From NCBI GenBank assembly GCA_034769895.1, contig JAWRYS010001452.1, positions 248,001-312,000 on the forward strand: 64,000 nucleotides of DNA, in the 5' to 3' direction. Each line of letters begins with the position of its first letter. The first letter of the stretch is position 1. Source of the stretch: Magicicada septendecula. Its lineage: Eukaryota > Arthropoda > Insecta > Hemiptera > Cicadidae. A program made the translations under genes and the position numbers. Shown here piece by piece: positions 35,241 through 47,175 of the stretch. Under the pieces are notes generated by a model, which saw only the letters and a program-made list of their open reading frames with translations, was not told the DNA's origin and did not search any database.

Positions 35241-35257
35241 CTAGTGGGGGAGCTTTA
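35241..35257 (+). promoter_or_regulatory. Polypurine tract of array 2
   Basis: CTAGTGGGGGAGCTTTA directly precedes LTR-B. The same tract precedes LTR-A (28885-28901) and LTR-C (39991-40007). It is the expected plus-strand primer site of an LTR retroelement. Confidence 0.65.
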
Positions 35258-37335
35258 TGTAACGTTACATAACCCCTGCCCAAATATGACAACATAATCA
35301 CCAGAGTTAAAACCAGTAATCACCCATTTTCTAAAGTCAGAAATGGGGATTAGGTACCAAGCTATGAGAACCTTTGTACTCTAAAAACACTGTAAACAAT
35401 AATAATAAAAGTGCAGTGTACAAAGTGGAACAAAGTGTACTCGGTGAAAGTGTAAACCTTTAAAAGGAGCATCTCACAGATTTGTGCTGGAGATGAAAAA
35501 CAATCAATATTGTAGCAGTGGACTATATTGCTGTTGACAAGCTTTGTATTTTTTGTAATTTTATATTGTGTAGGCCACAAAGGTCTTGTACCTAGGAATA
35601 ATATTTGTTTTTAATATAATGATTTTGTTTAAATATAAGATAACCCAGGGTTATATATAAAATGATAATAATATATCAAATAATACTATGTTAGCAAGAT
35701 GGCATGTAAAAAATAGTTTAGAGTAAGGATACATTAAGTGAATTATAAATCATAAATAAATCAAAATAAAAGGGATTGAAATATAAAATGCCAGTGTACA
35801 AGTTTAAGGAAAAATATAAAGAAAAACCACAAATAAATTAAATTTGATTATAAATAAAATCTATGAAGGATTATTTTTCTAAAAAGAAGAAATGAAATTA
35901 TAATAATTATTAATAGCCTATATACTAAAAGGTATATAGATTAGCCAATAAAAAACCATACAAATTCTTGGTTACTAAGAGTAACTAACTAACAAGATTA
36001 ATTTTAATTGTTCAAATATATTGGAAGAGAGCAGTTTAAAAAAGTGTAATGTCTAGAAAATTTAAGAAATTTATAAATACCATTCGAAATAATCAGTGTT
36101 AAATTAATAAAATTAATGAGTGATATCCACTACATTTTAGACCTCCTTCGAACAGAATAATTCACGCCTTCAAATCGATGAAAACTTGAAAAAATCAGTT
36201 TCCATTTCCAAGCCTAGCTTACAGAAATTCGACATTGTTGGTGAGATCGTTACCTATTAAAATTTAACTAAATTACATCTCAACTATAAACTTATAACAC
36301 TAGAAACAGCACAATTTCTTTAAATACTTCTGGAAAAGAGGTGAACATAAATATTATTATTTTGTTAACCCAAAAAACAACCGGCAGCCATGATGTTTAT
36401 TATTTTTTGTCATCTGTGAAGAAACGTAATCTGCGCTCTAGCGGCCAACAAATCAACTGCATAATATAAATAGTACAAAATTTAAAAATCATTTATGTAA
36501 AGCTTGGTACTGACCCATATACATTTCTGACTTTCTCAAAGTACAAAGAACTCTAAAATAACCCTGGGAAATTAATTCATTATTTCTTTATTGTTATTAA
36601 AATTGAAATAAAAATATTTGTTATATGCTATATGTTTGAAAAATAAGATCGAACTAACTCTGTGTTTTATGTAAGAATCGATTATCCCTTTATGTTTTGG
36701 GAGACCATAAAAAAATGCTAAATAAATTCAAGGAATGCCTTGTTGTTTGAATAATAAAAATGTGTATTATTTTCAGTAGATGGTAGTTAGTTACAGATTG
36801 TCAGAAGACCGAGAAGAGAACGGACATCCAGAATTTATTACGTACCATTTGGAGTCACTTTAACCTCAAATGTGTTCGTAAACGTAGCAGTCAGCTGGTA
36901 CCACGAGCGGAGAAATTTGAAATAATTAATTGTATTCTCTTTGCACTCTCTCTCCTAACTAATGTCAAACAACGGTATTGATTTCACATAAATAAAATTT
37001 AAGAAAATCTTTGCATAATCACACACACTCGATTTTGAAAGCATATAACATAAAGATAACAAATTCTGTGACTTTAATTAAGCGAGCGTTCTGGAGAATA
37101 ACAAATAGACGTAAATTACTCGAGACTTAAGCTCGGCGAGAGACGTTACAAGAGGACGTACAAACGTTGGGCTTAACAACTAAGAGTTTATTTGGTAGAC
37201 TCGGCGAGAGACGTTACAAGTGACGCTAACAACGTGGGGCAAATAAAACTTAGATTGCCTTTTAAATAATTACAGTGACGATCGCAAGAGAGGCGATTAT
37301 TCAAAACGATATTAGACTCGGCGAGAGACGTTTCA
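35258..37335 (+). repeat. LTR-B of array 2
   Basis: 2,078 bp, uninterrupted. Shares the absence of the 26-bp segment (near 36380) with LTR-C but not with LTR-A, so B and C have a more recent common origin. Non-coding. Confidence 0.82.
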
Positions 37336-37430
37336 AGATGGCGCTCAACTTAAAAGGGCTTTAATTAGTAAAGGAATTTCGGGATATACGCAAGGTAATA
37401 TAACGGAAAAACTAATTTTTGTCGGCAACT

Positions 37431-38012
37431 ATGAGAAGACAAGAAATGCATAATACCAGAGGCAGATCAAAGAAGAGGGCAGAAGACAAGGAGAAGGAAG
37501 AAGGTGGACAGGAACAAGAAATAGAAGTAGTCACGGGCAGTGAAATGGAACAACAAACAGGCGATAAAGAAGAAACTGAAGCAATTATGGACACGGAAAA
37601 GGAAATAGTTGAAGAGGATGTCCAAGGGGACCAACCAGATAAAGCGGTAGCCAGAGGAGAACCAAATTGGCAAGAAATACTGAAATTTATGGCAGAACAA
37701 TTTAGGAAACAGGAGGAAAACTCGAAGGAACAAAACAAGCAAACCAATGATAAAATAGATGAAAACTTTAGGAAACAGGAGGAAACTTCAAAGAAACAAA
37801 ACGAAACTTTGAAGGAACAAAACAAACAAACCAATGAGAAAATAGACGGTATTCAGGAAAGTTTAGTAAAACAATTCAATGAAAAAATTGAGACCATTCA
37901 TGGAGATATCAGACAAACCATCAATGAACAATACCACGAATTGAAAGAAACTGTTGACGGACAAAGGGAAGATATGAACGCAAAATTTGAAGAAAATAAT
38001 ACAAAATTATAA
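37431..38012 (+). CDS. ORF1, array 2 unit B
   Basis: Protein identical to the unit A ORF1, including the same terminating TAA. The break therefore predates the amplification or is part of the element's design. Confidence 0.6.
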   Translation: MRRQEMHNTRGRSKKRAEDKEKEEGGQEQEIEVVTGSEMEQQTGDKEETEAIMDTEKEIVEEDVQGDQPDKAVARGEPNWQEILKFMAEQFRKQEENSKEQNKQTNDKIDENFRKQEETSKKQNETLKEQNKQTNEKIDGIQESLVKQFNEKIETIHGDIRQTINEQYHELKETVDGQREDMNAKFEENNTKL

Positions 38013-38120
38013 AACAAATTCATGAAAAGATTGAAATGATCAGTAACACACTTAGCCAAAAAGCAGATACATACAAGGAGGAGACAAATAAGCAAATGGA
38101 CAGTGGTTTCAAGAAGCTGG

Positions 38121-38753
38121 ATGAAAGACAGCACTTCCGAAGATGTTAAAGTAAGTCCGAAAACAGAAGAGAGCAGGAAGGAAATAAAAATTATGGAAGA
38201 CCAAAATGCATTGCTATCGAAAAATAAAAATAACAGAGACAAAGAAAAGATGATGCACATAGAAGTTAACATTAAGGGAGTAAAGAAACAAATAATTAAG
38301 AAAACGAAAGAAAGAGGAATAATACGTCCTAACAAACGGAAAAATACACTGGAAGAAGTAGATATGATTAAGAGTGGGATGGTTAGTGTACTTAATCTCC
38401 CAATAGTTAATTACAGAGAATTGACTGTTTTGAAAAGTTATAGAAAAAACGTAACTAAATCTATATTTAAATTAAATATACCAGTAAATAAAAGGTCAGT
38501 GACATCACCAGTAAATGATATATCATCAACATATTTGTGTGATAGACTACATATAAATATGATAGAAATAAGTGCATTAGCAAAATTACAAGACATGGTA
38601 GTAGAAGAATATGTTACAAAGAAAGAAAGAGTTCAGAAAACGATGGTAACCATTGAATTTAATGAAAATTCAATATCAGCAGGGTTACAATATCAAATGA
38701 TAGAGAGTAATTTAACAAGGACAAAAATCATTATGGACACTGCAGTACAGTAA
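38121..38753 (+). CDS. ORF2 homologue, array 2 unit B
   Basis: As unit A with a few substitutions (Q to K and R to L in the KRQNTREE stretch, D to V after LNLPI). Same terminal frameshift before the TTSADELMDHG end. Confidence 0.5.
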   Translation: MKDSTSEDVKVSPKTEESRKEIKIMEDQNALLSKNKNNRDKEKMMHIEVNIKGVKKQIIKKTKERGIIRPNKRKNTLEEVDMIKSGMVSVLNLPIVNYRELTVLKSYRKNVTKSIFKLNIPVNKRSVTSPVNDISSTYLCDRLHINMIEISALAKLQDMVVEEYVTKKERVQKTMVTIEFNENSISAGLQYQMIESNLTRTKIIMDTAVQ

Positions 38754-40007
38754 TCCGAACGACGAGTGCAGATGAGTTAATGGACCATGGTTAAAACAAG
38801 TATAATCAGCCAGAAAAAGGGGACTGATTTTCTGATACCGACCAAGCAACCCATTGGAAAAGAGGAAACCCCAAAATTCAAAAACTATGTAAGTACAACT
38901 TACTTAAGATATTTCGCAACAATTTGATTTAATAAACAGTAAAAAACCAAGAGTATGTAAGAACAGATTATTAAATAATATTTATAAATAACAGATTTAA
39001 AATGAAATAATAGAAAAAATAATATTTTGATGGGAACAAAAAGAAGAATAAATAAATAAGTAAAAACAATTAATGGTAATGTGCTCAGATAAGAAGGTAA
39101 AATAAGAAGAACCACGAATAATTTAATAACTACAATGAAGCTAAAGAATGATAATAATTAATACAACTACAATTTAGAATTCCTTGGAGTTGAAAATGAT
39201 ATAGGAAGAAATGATACGGAGAACATCTGTCACAAAAAGGAAAGTCAAAAGGATTTTAAAATAATGCCTATCAAAAATGTTATCTGCCATTAGTTAATGA
39301 AAAAGAAGAAGGAATCAAGAAGAAAAAGAAATATGTAATTAAATGCAAACAGCAACAGCGTGAAGAATCCTAAAAGTGTTTAGTATTAGTCGCCAGTCGA
39401 CTACTTGTAAGTTTTTTAATATAATGAATTGACTGTAGACATGTTCCAGCAATCATTTTCCTGAGCAGACGGTACGTCCCTCTGGTCTCAGAAGGTGTAA
39501 GGATGGACAGCGGAGTAATGGACCCAAAAGTGGCCACCCGAACTGAACCACCGCACAGGATAGGGAAACAAATGTTAGGGAAATTGAATATTTAAGGGAT
39601 AATAAAATAGCTGAAAAGATTGATATTATATTCCAGAAGTATGAAGGAAGAAAACAGAAAGAAGATAGCAGACAGAAGCTCAATTGAGAAAGCAAATTTA
39701 TAGAAGCAAATAGAAATATGAGTGTTAAAACAAGTTTTTATTGATTAGTATGACCAGTCCTTATCAAGGGATATTTGAAAGACCACCATCATGAGAAATT
39801 AAATCATTAATGAATTTGCCTCCAAGAGAGAGAGAGTTGAGTATGAAATTAAGTCTATTACCATTCACCGAATAAAAGGGGTGTACAACCAATCACAAAT
39901 AAAGGGATATTATGAAGAATGATGAAAGAATCCGAAGATTGAAGAGTTCAACGATTATTTTTAAAACAAGTAAATAAAAATAAATCTGTTCTAGTGGGGG
40001 AGCTTTA

Positions 40008-42093
40008 TGTAACGTTACATAACCCCTGCCCAAATATGACAACATAATCACCAGAGTTAAAACCAGTAATCACCCATTTTCTAAAGTCAGAAATGGGGAT
40101 TAGGTACCAAGCTATGAGAACCTTTGTACTCTAAAACACTGTAAACAATAATAATAAAAGTGCAGTGTACAAAGTGGAACATAGTGTACTCGGTGAAAGT
40201 GTAAACCTTTAAAAGGAGCATCTCACAGATTTGTGTTGGAGATGAAAAACAATCAATATTGTAGCAGTGGACTATATTGCTGTTGACAAGCTTTGTATTT
40301 TTTGTAATTTTATATTGTGTAGGCCACAAAGGTCTTGTACCTAGGAATAATAATTGTGTTTAATATAATGATTTTGTTTAAATATAAGATAACCCAGGGT
40401 TATATATAAAATGATAATAATATATCAAATAATACTATGTTAGCAAGATGGCATGTAAAAAATAGTTTAGAGTAAGGATACATTAAGTGAATTATAAATC
40501 ATAAATAAATCAAAATAAAAGGGATTGAAATATAAAATGCCAGTGTACAAGTTTAAGGAAAAATATAAAGAAAAACCACAAATAAATTAAATTTGATTAT
40601 AAATAAAATCTATGAAGGATTATTTTTCTAAAAAGAAGAAATGAAATTATAATAATTATTAATAGCCTATATACTAAAAGGTATATAGATTAGCCAATAA
40701 AAAACCATACAAATTCTTGGTTACTAAGAGTAACTAACTAACAAGATTAATTTTAATTGTTCAAATATATTGGAAGAGAGCAGTTTAAAAAAGTGTAATG
40801 TCTAGAAAAATTTAAGAAATTTATAAATACCATTCGAAATAATCAGTGTTAAATTAATAAAATTAATGAGTGATATCCACTACATTTTAGACCTCCTTCG
40901 AACAGAATAATTCACGCCTTCAAATCGATGAAAACTTGAAAAAATCAGTTTCCATTTCCAAGCCTAGCTTACAGAAATTCGACATTGTTGGTGAGATCGT
41001 TACCTATTAAAATTTAACTAAATTACATCTCAACTATAAACTTATAACACTAGAAACAGCACAATTTCTTTAAATACTTCTGGAAAAGAGGTGAACATAA
41101 ATATTATTATTTTGTTAACCCAAAAAACAACCGGCAGCCATGATGTTTATTATTTTTTGTCATCTGTGAAGAAACGTAATCTGCGCTCTAGCGGCCAACA
41201 AATCAACTGCATAATATAAATAGTACAAAATTTAAAAATCATTTATGTAAAGCTTGGTACTGACCCATATACATTTCTGACTTTCTCAAAGTACAAAGAA
41301 CTCTAAAATAACCCTGGGAAATTAATTCATTATTTCTTTATTGTTATTAAAATTGAAATAAAAATATTTGTTATATGCTATATGTTTGAAAAATAAGATC
41401 GAACTAACTCTGTGTTTTATGTAAGAATCGATTATCCCTTTATGTTTTGGGAGACCATAAAAAAATGCTAAATAAATTCAAGGAATGCCTTGTTGTTTGA
41501 ATAATAAAAATGTGTATTATTTTCAGTAGATGGTAGTTAGTTACAGATTGTCAGAAGACCGAGAAGAGAACGGACATCCAGAATTTATTACGTACCATTT
41601 GGAGTCACTTTAACCTCAAATGTGTTCGTAAACGTAGCAGTCAGCTGGTACCACGAGCGGAGAAATTTGAAATAATTAATTGTATTCTCTTTGCACTCTC
41701 TCTCCTAACTAATGTCAAACAACGGTATTGATTTCACATAAATAAAATTTAAGAAATCTTTGCATAATCACACACACTCGATTTTGAAAGCATATAACAT
41801 AAAGATAACAAATTCTGTGACTCTTAATTAAGCGAGCGTTCTGAAAAATAACAAATAGACGTAATTACTCGAGACTTAAGCTCGGCGAGAGACGTTACAA
41901 AAGGACGTACAAACGTTGGGCTTAACGACTAAGAGAGTTTATTTGGTAGACTCGGCGAGAGACGTTACAAGATGACGCTAACAACGTGGGGCAAATAAAA
42001 CTTAGATTGCCTTTTAAATAATTATAGTGACGATCGCAAAAGAGTGACGATAAGATCAAACGATACTCAGTACACTCGGCGAGAGACGTTACA
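40008..42093 (+). repeat. LTR-C of array 2 (3' terminal)
   Basis: The 3' outermost LTR. It ends at the last of three CTCGGCGAGAGACGTTACA copies (about 41881, 41950 and 42075), directly followed by the TSD. This shows that two upstream LTR-end/PBS-like cassettes are inside the LTR proper. Confidence 0.82.
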
Positions 42094-42122
42094 ATATATA
42101 TTCATGTTAGCTAGTCCTTATT

Positions 42123-42506
42123 TTAAAACTCTGTTTCATATAGGGCTAATATTCTTATCCAGAAAACGATATTTTTGAAAATAATTTTTTTCTGCATGAA
42201 AAGGTATTCAATTCTGTGGTAGTTGCAGAGAGATATTTGTTTTACCACCGGGAATAATGTTTTGAAGTTATTTCTAAATACATCATCAAATATATTTCTC
42301 ATTTTTACTAGTTCCTTAACACGTTTTGTCGATATCCATATATTAGCTTCATTTAATTGTTTATAAAAATTTTCGGTTCTAATAGAACTATGAACTTTAT
42401 GTAATCACACTGACAAAATAGTCTCTTATTTTCAAGCATGCCAGTTTGGCGCTTAACAATGTTTACTGTTACATTTCCCCCATCATATCCTGATATCTTT
42501 TTCTTT
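42123..42506 (-). pseudogene. Unrecognised Polinton minus-strand gene, exon with frameshift
   Basis: Starts after a splice-acceptor-like TTTATTTTTCAG (42507-42509). The first frame contains KISGYDGGN and CQCDYIKF. After a one-base shift near 42405 a second open frame of about 90 residues continues to a TAA at 42123-42125 (contains FYKQLNEANIW and MRNIFDDVFRNNF). The paralogue at 28383-28516 keeps the original frame over the shift point. Function unknown. The array-2 TSD lies 26 bases beyond its end. Confidence 0.5.
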
Positions 42507-42604
42507 CTGAAAAATAAAATTTAAAAAATGTTATTAGGTTATGTATTTGTTAACACGAAACTATATTTGTATAACCTCTGTTTTCTTTCAGAGCCCGCCC
42601 CCCT

Positions 42605-43009
42605 TCATTTCATTTTGTCCTTCACGAAATAACACGATGGAGCTCATTTTCGATGTTCGCTCATAGGTTCGTCACCCTTTTACCATTTTTGAACCATGAT
42701 CCCACAGAAAGCACACCTTACCGCATCACTGTAGGAAGCACTACAATCACAAACATCATAGTTGTGACCGGGGTGATACATAAAATAAAATCCCGCGGTA
42801 GCCATATCAGTATGGCTGATGAATTTCCCCGGCCATGTCGCGAACGTTTTACGCCTTTCGTCCTCAGAATGATATAAATCTGATTTGTCCAAAACCTCCA
42901 TCATAACGGTTGAAGTGCAAATGATCATATGAGCTGGCGTACACGTATATATGTATGTCTCGTGATAATGCTCCTTTAACCAATCAACGGCTACCTTGTT
43001 ATTATTCAT
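42605..43009 (-). pseudogene. IAP-like BIR-domain protein, broken by two nonsense codons
   Basis: The minus strand encodes a BIR domain: RRKTFATWP, MATAGFYF, then DAVRCAFCG and an EH...C tail. BIR proteins bind caspases or their activators through this zinc-coordinating fold and block apoptosis, which suits a virus-like element. An ATG at 43009 gives about 50 residues before the domain. About 16 extra residues separate AGFYF from the SDAVRC segment, unusual for a BIR. A TAA (42680-42682) and a TGA (42644-42646), both inside the domain before the last zinc ligand, disable it. No RING domain follows. Confidence 0.75.
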
Positions 43010-43210
43010 TCTTTAATTAATTCTTAATTTAAAAAAAGTCATCAGTAGCAACAATGTTTAAAAAAATTTAAAGTAATTTAATAATTTGTTAAAAATCCCT
43101 GTTATTATTCATTCTTTAATTAATTCTTAAAATTTAAAAACGTCATCGGTACCAACAATGTTTTAAAAAATTAAAGTAATTTGAACATTTGTTAAAAATC
43201 CTTCACCATT
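42996..43210 (+). repeat. Two-copy tandem repeat, about 105 bp
   Basis: GTTATTATTCATTCTTTAAT begins at about 42996 and again at about 43101, followed each time by TTTAAAAA-GTCATC-GTA-CAACAATG. Non-coding, between the BIR gene and the next minus-strand gene. The first copy includes the start of the BIR gene. Confidence 0.75.
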
Positions 43211-43252
43211 AATTAACTAAAACTTTCACCAGCGTCACCATGGAAATTATAT

Positions 43253-43558
43253 TTACTTTGTCTGGAAAAGAAAAAAAAGAAACAAATTAATATGGAGGCG
43301 TTTTTACAATTCTTAAACAAAAAAACATAACTACTAAAGTAATATTGTACTTACGTAATCAATATCAAGCTGGACGCTTATTTTTTCGTTCCCCAGCGAC
43401 GTGTGCGAAGTAACTCTTAGTGACAAAACACAGGGTTGTATTGTTGCCATCTGGTCTTCTGTAAAAAAGTCACTCCACCTCTTTGGTAGATATACGTAAA
43501 ATTTTTTATCTTGTGTCTGTAAACACGCTCCCCAGTAACTATGTAAATTGGTATTTGG
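43253..43558 (-). pseudogene. Unrecognised minus-strand gene with a short intron
   Basis: An open minus-strand frame of 68 codons (43354-43558; contains FYVYLPKRWSDFF and DQMATIQPC) ends at a perfect donor GTAAGT. A 92-base intron follows (43262-43353) with a polypyrimidine tract and CCAG acceptor. A second exon adds two residues and TAA. No ATG is visible upstream (TAG at 43559-43561), so the start is missing or lies in another exon. I do not recognise the protein. Confidence 0.45.
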
Positions 43559-46500
43559 CTACACGTCTCTTTTACAAAGCTTATTAACGATATTTCGGTC
43601 CCTAAGCTTATTAAAGCACGGCGGTATTTCGGTCCCTAACTAATTTATACTCATCTTACGATGATAACATCGGTGAACAGTATTCGACGAGTTATGCAAA
43701 AATAACCGACAGCGTAGAAAACTTCACACGTGACGGGAGTGGGTGGGTTGAAGACGGTGTAGAGTCATTGGAAGTCAACATAACAAAATACGTTCCACTA
43801 GAGGCATAAAGTTTTCTCCCTACACCTTCTAAATTAAAAAAGAAGAAAGTAATTGTAAACATACAAAACTTTAATGATGAAAAATGTTTTTTGTGGTCTG
43901 TGCTGGCGGGTATACACCCGATTGCGAGAAACGCGTATCGTTTAGTCCACTACGTCCCGTACGAAAATGAACTTAACATGGACGGTATTGAGTACCCTGT
44001 GCAAGTGAACAGTATTAAACGGTTCAAAAAATTGAACGAGAACATGTCAATAAACTTTTTGCATACGAAGATAAAATATACCCATTACGAATTACTGAAT
44101 ACCGCGGTAGGAAGTATCACCTTAACCTTCTTCTACTGTGTGACGCGAACAACACTAAACACTACTGCTTGATAAGAAGCCTTTCTCGCCTGCTTTCTTC
44201 GTTAACAAAACATCACGCCTCTTCGTTTAATTGCAAGTATTGCTTACACAGATTTTCAGGTAACAATGACTCGGACGCGGCTCAGAAGCGACTTGAAGAA
44301 TACGAAATTTATTGTTCCCAGCATGGTGCACAAAAAGTAAACTTCCTGCTGAAAACGATAGGTGGATGTTTTTTTAAAAATTATACACTATGTCACAGGG
44401 TTCCTTACACGGTGTACGCTGATTTTGAATCGTTCATCGTTCCGATAGCTGAAAACAAATCGGGGAACGTGGCACACCATATACCCACCAGCTTCTGTTA
44501 TGTGATAGTTGATTGGACCGGGAAAGCCGTAAAGGAACCGGTACTATACCGTGGTAAGGACATAGTGGACGCATTTTTACGTATGCTGTTAGAAGATATT
44601 GCTCGGTTAAATAGAGTCTTCAATAAACCTGTAAACATGACTACGAACGATGAACGTAATTTTCAAAACGCGACGCACTGTCACCTGTGCAAGAAACAGT
44701 TAACGGACGAAAAGGTTCGCAACCACTGTCACGTAACGGGACGATATTTGGGTTCTGCACATAATGCGTGTAATATAAATTATAAAGTGCCAACTCACGT
44801 ACAGGTTTTCTTCCACAATTTGAGCGGATACGACTGTCATCATTTGATGCAAGGTTTTGGGAAATATAAACAAGAAGAATTAACGTGTATAGCTACTACC
44901 AGCAAACGGTACATTTCGGTTTCTCTCGGACCGCTCCGCTTTCTCGACTCGCTTCGCTTTATGAACGCTTCCTTGGAAAAGCTCGTATCCAACCTCTCAA
45001 AAGATAAATTTAAAATTCTTCAGCAGTTTTACAAGATTAATCTCGATCTACTGCTACGTAAAGGTGTCTACCCATACGAATACGTTACCGATGAATATAA
45101 ATTTAACGAGACGCAGCTACCGACACAGAAATACTTTTACAACGGGTTGACAGACTCATCTGTAAACGAAGATTATGTACACGCGCAAGCGGTTTTGTCG
45201 GCGTTTGATATGAAAACGTTTGGTGAATATCACGATCTCTACTTAAAGATGGACGTACTTCTGTTGGCTGATGTTTTTGAAAACTTTAGGAACATGAGCA
45301 TGCAGTACTATGAACTGGATCCGTGCAATATGTTTACCGCCGCCGGCTTAGCGTGGAACGCGATATTAAAAATGACCGGTGTTCAGTTGGAGTTACTGAT
45401 GGAACTAAACATGCACCTGTACGTTGAAAATGGGACAAAAGACGGTGTAGCGATGATATCTAATCGATATGCTAAAGCCAACAATCCATACGTTCCCGAT
45501 TATGATGAGACGAAACCACATAACTTTATTGTACCTTGATTGTACGGACCTCTATGGGACGGCTATGACACAACCTTTACCTCTTTCCGGTTTTCGTTGG
45601 TTAGAACTCAACGAGATAGATACGCTAGACGTGCGCACGTTACGTGACGATGACGAGACAGGTTATATCCTTGAAGTCGATTTGAGCTATCCGCAACAAC
45701 TACACGATCTACACATAGACTATCCGTTAACACCTGAAAAGCGTACTATCTCTGACGATATAATCTCACCGTACTGTTACAGGATGAAGATGATGAAAGA
45801 CTTTGCTTGCAGTAATGTAAAAGTAGAGAAACTGATTACATCACTAGAGGACAAGAAGAAGTATATCGTACATTACAGAACTCTGAAACTCTATCTTGAA
45901 CTCGGTATGGAGTTGAAAGAAATTCATCGTGTGTTGTCGTTCAGACAGAGCGCGTGGTTGAAACCGTTTATTGAGTTTAACACGGCACGTCGAAAGGAAG
46001 CAAAAAACGAATTCGAAAGAGATTTTTTCAAATTAATGAATAACGCACCGTAAGGTAAATCGTTAGAAAATGTAAGAAAACGTATCGATTTCCAGTTGGT
46101 TACAAACGAAAGTAAACTCCATAAGCTAACGGCTAGTCCTAGGCTACAACACTATTTTGTATACAATGAAAATCTGGTCGGTGTTATAATGAAAAAACAA
46201 TCAATCACTTTAAACCGTCCTTTGTATGTCGGCTTTTCGGTACTTGATATTAGTAAATTACAGTGGCGGCCCGTGCTTAGGTTGCACGGTTGCACAACCC
46301 CCATTAAATCCTGTAAATTTAATTGTATTTTTAATCCTGTAAATCCCCCATAAACTGTATTTTAAATTATAAAATTATGAAAAAAACAATAATTAATAAG
46401 TGTTTTCAAGCTAAATAATCGTAATTAATCATTTGTTGATTGAAAAGTGCAGAAAACTTAATAAAAACCGTACACCCTCTCGCCGCGGTGTACTACGGGT

Positions 46501-46961
46501 GTGTACACCAGCTGTGACGCGCTTGGTATATGGAGAAACAATGTAGTTGTGTTCTGGCTGGCTACACTAGGGTGTTCCTATTACATCGCTATAGCTTCGC
46601 CTGGTGTGATTAGGGACTGCAAACTCCGCTTGTTAGTCACGGCGCCACCAGTTTGTTGGTAAATAACACGTGGTGCGACAGTTGGAATTTGTATGGTTAT
46701 GTTGTTTTATTAGTTCAGTTCATTAGTGTCGGTCGAATTTTTTGTGAAGTTTATTGTTAGTGTTAGTACAATTCATTGTTAAACGTAAATAATAGTGCAT
46801 ATTAAAGGATTAAGGCGTCATGTGTAAGATATTCGTTATATATAACTCGTAGGACGCAATGAATTCTGTTGAAAACTTAACGAAAACACCGTTCAGTTTA
46901 CGTCCAATTGAGGAACAAATTGAAATTAAGAGAGTAGATAGACCTACAACAGATCTTTCAA

Positions 46962-47175
46962 ATTAATAAATACCTTTTTCTTTATCCGTGCTGCGACTAT
47001 GTCTTTGATGTCTTACGACATGTTTCGGGAACACGTTCCCATCATCAGGTAAAATTTTGTCTTCTAGTTCATAACGAACGTGTCAAGAATATAATAATTA
47101 AAACACATCAACACATAACACAATGAGTATGATTTATTAATTTCAATTTCACTGCAACTGGAGACCAAATATAAT
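46962..47175 (-). mobile_element. Short Penelope-like fragment with hammerhead
   Basis: A 214-bp insertion with an 11-bp TSD AGATCTTTCAA (46951-46961 and 47176-47186) in the hAT transposase. Removing it with one TSD restores the transposase frame. It contains no coding region, only the terminal hammerhead segment and an AT-rich tail. Confidence 0.78.
47008..47056 (-). ncRNA. Hammerhead ribozyme motif (Penelope type)
   Basis: Minus strand: stem I TTAC/GTAA (47049-47052 with 47013-47016), core CTGATGA (47042-47048), stem II GGGAAC/GTTCCC, GAAAC (47022-47026), two-base stem III with an AT loop, cleavage triplet GTC (47017-47019). All invariant core positions are present, so self-cleavage is plausible. 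Confidence 0.78.

Larger units (their letters stand above)
28739..42093 (+). mobile_element. Tandem array of a second non-autonomous LTR retrotransposon (array 2)
   Basis: Bounded by TGTAACGTTACATAACCCC at the left and GAGACGTTACA at the right, with a 4-bp TSD ATAT (28735-28738 and 42094-42097), so the whole block is one insertion in the Polinton. Order: an LTR stub of about 35 bp and an internal-region stub (28739-28901), LTR-A (28902-32585, holding a solo LTR), internal (32586-35257), LTR-B (35258-37335), internal (37336-40007), LTR-C (40008-42093). Each internal region has gag-like ORFs and a purine tract but no pol genes. The LTRs are TG...CA. Confidence 0.88.
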
